A stretch of DNA of 64,000 bases, taken from positions 4,709,501 through 4,773,500 of the forward strand of contig NZ_CP089309.1 of the NCBI RefSeq assembly GCF_021228795.1, in the 5' to 3' direction. Shown here piece after piece: positions 60,193-64,000 of the stretch. The notes beneath the pieces were generated by a model. It made no database searches and was not told where the DNA came from. It saw only the letters and a program-made list of their open reading frames with translations. The translations under genes were made by a program, and so were the position numbers. The stretch's first letter is position 1. Every line of letters starts with the position of its first letter. The DNA is from Thiocapsa bogorovii (GTDB lineage: Bacteria; Pseudomonadota; Gammaproteobacteria; Chromatiales; Chromatiaceae).

Positions 60193-62316
60193 ATGGTCTC
60201 GGGGAAAGGCGTGCTGATTAAGCCGCTTGCGGCCCTCGGCGCCCTCTTGCTCCTGTTGGTGGGCGGCCGAGCGGGGTTGGATGCGCTGATCGAGACCACG
60301 CCGCCGCCGGAGATGCGGACCTCCACCTCGACCCTGATGCTGGATCGCGACGGGCGTCTGCTGCGCGCCTTCACGGTCGCCGACGGACGCTGGAGACTGC
60401 CGGTCGATCTGAATACGGTCGATCCGACCTATGTGGCGATGCTTCTGGCCTACGAGGATCGCCGCTTCGCGTCGCATCCGGGTGTCGATGTACTCGCCCT
60501 GGTGCGTGCCGGCTGGCAGCTCCTGAGTCAGGGAAGGATTCGTTCAGGCGGCTCGACCCTGACCATGCAACTGGTGCGGCTGCTGGAGACGCGCTCGACG
60601 CGCAATGCAGGCGGCAAGCTTCGGCAGATCCGCGCCGCGATCTGGCTGGAGCGACGGCTCGATAAAGACGCCATCCTGGAAACCTATCTGACCCTCGCCC
60701 CTTACGGCGGCAATCTCGAAGGTGTGCGCTCGGCCTCGCTCGCATGGCTCGGCAAGGAGCCGCGCCGCTTGACACCGGCCGAGGCGGCGTTGCTCGTCGC
60801 CTTGCCCCAATCACCCGAGACACGCCGGCCGGATCGGCACCCCGAGGCCGCCCGTCGGGCGCGTGACCGCGTGCTCGAGCATGTGCGTTTGGCCGGGATC
60901 ATCGACGCGGACGAGGCGGCGAGGGCCCGTGCCGAGCCCATCCCGACCACACGCCTGGATGCCCCGATGTTGGCGGCGCATCTCACCGATCGACTCAGGC
61001 GCGCGCAGCCCGAGCGCCCGGTCCATCGCTTGACCCTGGATGCGGGTCTGCAGGAGCGCCTCGAGCAGCTCGCGAACGCGCGTGCCGCCACGCTCGGTCC
61101 GCGGGTGTCGATGGGGATCCTGGTCGCCGATCACGGGCGCGGCGAGGTCCTCGCCAGCGTGGGTTCCGCCGGTCTTTTCGAGACGGCTCGACAGGGTCAT
61201 GTCGACATGACGCGCGCCGTGCGTTCCCCGGGCTCGACGCTGAAGCCGCTCATCTACGGGCTGGCCTTCGAGGACGGCCGGGCCCATCCGGAGAGCCTGA
61301 TCGAGGACCGCCCGAGCGCCTTCGGCGGCTATGTCCCGGCCAACTTCGACCTGGGCTTTCAGGGTACGGTCACGGTGCGTCGGGCTCTGCAGCTCTCGCT
61401 CAACATCCCGGCGGTGAAGCTGCTGGATGCGGTCGGGCCTGCGCGGCTGGTCGCGCGCATGCGCCGCGCGGGTGCGCATCCGGTGCTTCCCGATCTTTCG
61501 CCGCCCGGGCTCGCGGTCGGCCTGGGCGGCGTCGGCGTGTCCTTGACGGACCTCGTCGGCATCTATGCCGCCATCGCCCGGGGCGGTCGACCGGTGATCT
61601 TGCGGGAGACGCTCGACGAGGAGGGCGCGGGCTCCGGATCGCTCGGCGTCGTCGGCGTCCCTGCCGATACCGGAGCGGACGCCGGGGCACCCGTGCTCGA
61701 TGCGCGTGCAGCCTGGTATGTCGCCTCGATCCTCGCCGGCGCCCCGGCACCGACCAACAGCGCGCCGGGCGTTCTCGCATTCAAGACCGGGACCTCCTAC
61801 GGTTACCGCGATGCTTGGGCGATCGGGTTCGACGGGCGTCATGTGGCCGGGGTCTGGGTCGGTCGTCCCGACGGTGCTCCCGTGCCCGGCCTCGCCGGCA
61901 TCGATGCCGCCGCGCCCGTGCTGGTCGAGGTCTTTGCACGTCTCGGCCCGACGACGCCGCTGCCTCCCGCGCCACCCGGCATCCTGAGCAGCACCTCCGC
62001 GGAGCTGCCGCCGCCGCTGCGCCGCGTTCAGGATCCGCGTGCGGCCTCGCGCGGTGGTGCCGACGCGCCGCAGATCGCCTATCCACCCGAGGGTGCGCGT
62101 GTCGAGTTGGGACTCGGTGGAGGTCGGGCCGCCGATCTGGTCTTGCGGGTTCGCGACGGTGTTCCGCCCTTCACCTGGTTCATCGACGGCGCGCCGGTCG
62201 CGCGCGAGCCTTACGCCCGCACCGCCCGTTGGACGCCCCGGGGCCCCGGATACGTCGCCATCTCGGTCGTCGATGCCCGCGGCGGTGCATCGAGGGTGAA
62301 TGTCTTTCTACAATGA
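60193..62316 (+). CDS. pbpC: Penicillin-binding protein 1C
   Basis: 707 residues. Membrane anchor at residues 8-28. The glycosyltransferase (GT51) domain has EDRRFASHPGVD and GGSTLTMQL; the transpeptidase domain has SPGSTLKP (active Ser about residue 345), SLN and KTGTS (about 531). A C-terminal immunoglobulin-like BiPBP_C domain (IAYPPEGARVEL to VVDARGGASRVNVFLQ) completes the PBP1C layout. The usual alpha-2-macroglobulin partner (yfhM) is not adjacent. It polymerises and cross-links peptidoglycan on the periplasmic face. Confidence 0.9.
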   Translation: MVSGKGVLIKPLAALGALLLLLVGGRAGLDALIETTPPPEMRTSTSTLMLDRDGRLLRAFTVADGRWRLPVDLNTVDPTYVAMLLAYEDRRFASHPGVDVLALVRAGWQLLSQGRIRSGGSTLTMQLVRLLETRSTRNAGGKLRQIRAAIWLERRLDKDAILETYLTLAPYGGNLEGVRSASLAWLGKEPRRLTPAEAALLVALPQSPETRRPDRHPEAARRARDRVLEHVRLAGIIDADEAARARAEPIPTTRLDAPMLAAHLTDRLRRAQPERPVHRLTLDAGLQERLEQLANARAATLGPRVSMGILVADHGRGEVLASVGSAGLFETARQGHVDMTRAVRSPGSTLKPLIYGLAFEDGRAHPESLIEDRPSAFGGYVPANFDLGFQGTVTVRRALQLSLNIPAVKLLDAVGPARLVARMRRAGAHPVLPDLSPPGLAVGLGGVGVSLTDLVGIYAAIARGGRPVILRETLDEEGAGSGSLGVVGVPADTGADAGAPVLDARAAWYVASILAGAPAPTNSAPGVLAFKTGTSYGYRDAWAIGFDGRHVAGVWVGRPDGAPVPGLAGIDAAAPVLVEVFARLGPTTPLPPAPPGILSSTSAELPPPLRRVQDPRAASRGGADAPQIAYPPEGARVELGLGGGRAADLVLRVRDGVPPFTWFIDGAPVAREPYARTARWTPRGPGYVAISVVDARGGASRVNVFLQ

Positions 62317-62405
62317 TCGGATGTCCCTTTTTCGCGGATGAGCATTGCCCTTGCGCGGCGCACTGGCATTCAGCAAGATTCACCATCACACTTCAGACTA
62401 GCGCT

Positions 62406-62484
62406 GTAGGGTGGACAAGCGAAGCGCAGTCCACCAGCGCCGTCGCGGGATTCGGTGGACTTTGCTTGCGCTCGTCCACACTAC
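62406..62484. repeat. 79-bp palindromic repeat of the GTGGAC type
   Basis: Left arm GTAGGGTGGACAAGCG and right arm CGCTCGTCCACACTAC are inverted with two mismatches; inner GTCCACC and GGTGGAC add a second dyad. A partial copy is at 15320-15385. No gene is evident in 62317-62633. Confidence 0.75.
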
Positions 62485-62633
62485 GGCCGGTACTATGAAC
62501 AACGCCGTTGTCGTCATCGACGATCGATGCGACCACGATGACGACAACGACGACCTCATTGATATCCGACGGTTTCGGAATCTCTGCACCGCAACACTCG
62601 CCGAGGTTGGCGCCAATCCCGGAGCCCGTCATC

Positions 62634-63098
62634 ATGTCTCAAACGCTTTACGATCAGGATTTGTACGACTGGTCCATGCAAACAGCCCGCCTGTTGCGAG
62701 AAGGGCGCTATGCCGAGATCGACGCGCTGCATCTCGCGGAGGAAGTGGAGTCGATGGGCAAGAGTGAGCGCCGAGCCTTGGAGCATCGTCTCGTGGTGTT
62801 GCTCGTTCATCTCCTGAAATGGGAGCACCAGCCGGAACAACGCTCGAAGAGCTGGCAGCGGACCTTGATCGAACAGCGCAAGCAGGTCGCCAAACTCCTG
62901 GACGACAGCCCGAGCCTGAAGCCTCGTCTGCTTGACCTGCTCGTCGATGCCTACGACAGCGCAGTTCGCTGGGCGGCCGATGAAACCGGGATGGACGAGA
63001 GCGATTTCCCGCAGGATTGTCCCTATGGCGGGGAGCAGGTCCTCGATCCTTCATTTTTTCCTGGCCCCGAAGCAAACGATGTGCCCCGACGTGTCTGA
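62634..63098 (+). CDS. DUF29 family protein, second copy
   Basis: 154 residues: LYDQDLYDWSMQTARLLREG, ALHLAEEVESMGKSERRALE, LLKWEHQPEQRSKSWQRT and the end CPYGGEQVLDPSFFPG. This is a clearer family match than the copy at 6005. Function unknown. Its end overlaps the start of the next gene by 20 bases. Confidence 0.87.
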   Translation: MSQTLYDQDLYDWSMQTARLLREGRYAEIDALHLAEEVESMGKSERRALEHRLVVLLVHLLKWEHQPEQRSKSWQRTLIEQRKQVAKLLDDSPSLKPRLLDLLVDAYDSAVRWAADETGMDESDFPQDCPYGGEQVLDPSFFPGPEANDVPRRV

Positions 63099-63582
63099 CA
63101 CCTCCTCGCCGCGACGGACCACGGCCCTGCTCTGGGTCATCGCCGTCCTGCTGCTCGTTGCCGTTGTCGCGGTGGCCGTCTACAAAGCCTGGCCTCTGCT
63201 GAACCCAACGCTGGCCGAGGTCGCACAGCTTGATCCGAGCTGCGATCTGCGCGCCGGACCCTGTGATGCGCGGTTTGCCGGCGGGGAGAGCGTGCGCTTT
63301 GCGATCGAGCCGCAGACTATCCCGGTCGTGACGCCGTTGCGGCTTCTCGTGCAGACGACCGGCTTCGAGGTTCGTGCGGTGGAGGTCGATTTCGCCGGTG
63401 TGGACATGAACATGGGGTACAACCGCACTGGCCTGGAGTCGGTCGGGCCGGGCCTTTACGAAGGGCAGGGGACCTTGCCGGTGTGCGTGCGGGCGCGCAT
63501 GGAGTGGGAGGCGCGGGTGTTGGTTCACACGGCCGAGGGGATCTCGGCGGCGCCGTTTCGATTCGAGACGCGGAGGGATTGA
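63079..63582 (+). CDS. Membrane-anchored hypothetical protein
   Basis: 167 residues. A single N-terminal membrane helix (LLWVIAVLLLVAVVAVAVYK) precedes a periplasmic beta-rich domain with two cysteines in DPSCDLRAGPCDARF and a third in LPVCVRAR; FAGVDMNMGYNRTGLESVGP is a distinctive middle segment. The MNMGYN-like pattern recalls small periplasmic metal-handling domains, but I cannot assign a family. ATG 63079 overlaps the DUF29 gene. Confidence 0.65.
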   Translation: MCPDVSDTSSPRRTTALLWVIAVLLLVAVVAVAVYKAWPLLNPTLAEVAQLDPSCDLRAGPCDARFAGGESVRFAIEPQTIPVVTPLRLLVQTTGFEVRAVEVDFAGVDMNMGYNRTGLESVGPGLYEGQGTLPVCVRARMEWEARVLVHTAEGISAAPFRFETRRD

Positions 63583-63917
63583 GTCGCGTTCGGGGTTTCC
63601 TGAGTCGTTCGCGTGCGGGATTGGACTGGTCGCCTTGACAGGTGGTTGGAGACGCGATCCAAGCGTTTTTTCGTTTTTCGGATCGGCACGGTCAAAATAA
63701 GACGGTGTCTAGACGACTCGATACCCGTAGGTTGTGCTGACGATAGGAAGCACCACTTGCGACGACGGTTGGTTGTGCCTTGCACGGCTCGGCAAGACCT
63801 GCATCGCCGGGGTGAGATTGCGAAACCTGGCAGGGCGCCGACGCCGGGGATGCCGGGGTTCGCTCTGCTCACCCCAGCCTACCCGTAGATCAAGGTGTTC
63901 ACCTTGTTTCTTGATCG
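63583..63917. other. 335-bp spacer between convergent genes
   Basis: No gene recognised. It holds a weak inverted repeat around GTTGTGCT (63732-63739) and AGCACCAC, and a perfect 16-base palindrome CAAGGTGTTCACCTTG (63886-63901 region) inside a larger GATCAAG/CTTGATC dyad just after the aguB-like stop, probably a terminator-like hairpin for the minus-strand gene. Confidence 0.5.
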
Positions 63918-64000
63918 TTACGACCGGTCCCGATAGCGGCGGGTCAGGTCGCCGTAGGCGTCGATGCGGCGGTCGCGCAGGAAGGGCCAGAGACGGCGAA
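63918..64000 (-). CDS. Probable N-carbamoylputrescine amidase, C-terminal end
   Basis: Only 27 residues are visible before the TAA at 63918: RRLWPFLRDRRIDAYGDLTR then RYRDRS. The WPFLRDRRIDAYG pattern is characteristic of the end of nitrilase-family AguB enzymes, which convert N-carbamoylputrescine to putrescine. The rest lies outside the window, so the assignment is tentative. Confidence 0.5.
   Translation of the reverse strand, partial: RRLWPFLRDRRIDAYGDLTRRYRDRS

Overview
The window reads as chromosomal DNA of a high-G+C gammaproteobacterium. Protein content (two DUF29 proteins, class III-like Hcp, HME- and HAE-type RND pumps, a lexA-imuA-imuB-dnaE2 cassette, a possible AguB C-terminus) and the dense load of short palindromic repeats would fit a purple sulfur bacterium of the Chromatiales, but no gene here is diagnostic and this is inference.

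Layout. 1-5.7 kb: a SnoaL-like gene, a three-gene ABC importer of the sulfonate/taurine/NMT1 type, a divergent AraC-like regulator and a lipoprotein hydrolase. 5.8-12.6 kb: an IS1634 transposase remnant, a DUF29 gene, then an envelope cluster of secreted sulfatase, HAD phosphatase, DUF3300 and DUF2950 proteins. 12.7-20.7 kb: a CPA2 cation/proton antiporter, an AhpD-like protein and a Cu/Ag efflux set (Cys-rich periplasmic protein, membrane-fusion protein, HME-RND pump). 20.8-27.1 kb: the SOS mutagenesis cassette lexA-imuA-imuB-dnaE2. 27.4-32.7 kb: an HAE1 RND pump and adaptor divergent from a TetR regulator.

33.07-45.18 kb: a tRNA-Met(CAT) gene carries a 12.0-kb integrated element bounded by a perfect 45-bp direct repeat. 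Nearly all its genes lie on the minus strand, and many are coupled by ATGA overlaps: tyrosine integrase, AlpA-like regulator, DUF6011 protein, winged-helix protein, archaeo-eukaryotic primase, SF2 helicase with zinc ribbon, RHH protein, coiled-coil protein, Mor-like activator, Nu1-like terminase small subunit, and an A+T-rich WYL-BRCT protein. No large terminase, portal, capsid or tail gene is present, so I interpret it as a phage satellite (PICI/P4-like in logic) rather than a prophage. This is the most likely undescribed system here.

45.2-53.3 kb: a decaying type I restriction-modification operon. hsdM appears internally deleted, hsdS has an in-frame stop, a DUF2281 gene is frameshifted, and hsdR is frameshifted and lacks its start; DUF4258, DUF2283 and YgjP-type M48 genes are intact. 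Its left edge repeats the arrangement of the satellite's left end, suggesting an older element in tandem at the same tRNA. 53.4-64 kb: secreted alpha-carbonic anhydrase, divergent hcp with an FNR/DNR-type box, a DUF4407 protein, a methyltransferase with regulatory domain, PBP1C, a second DUF29 protein, a membrane-anchored protein and the 3' end of a probable aguB.

Across the window runs a family of 84-85-bp palindromes (ends TAAACCGCGTC/GACGCGGTTTA), usually in pairs separated by a 23-nt A+T-rich linker. They abut gene ends so tightly that the repeat supplies the stop codon of three genes.
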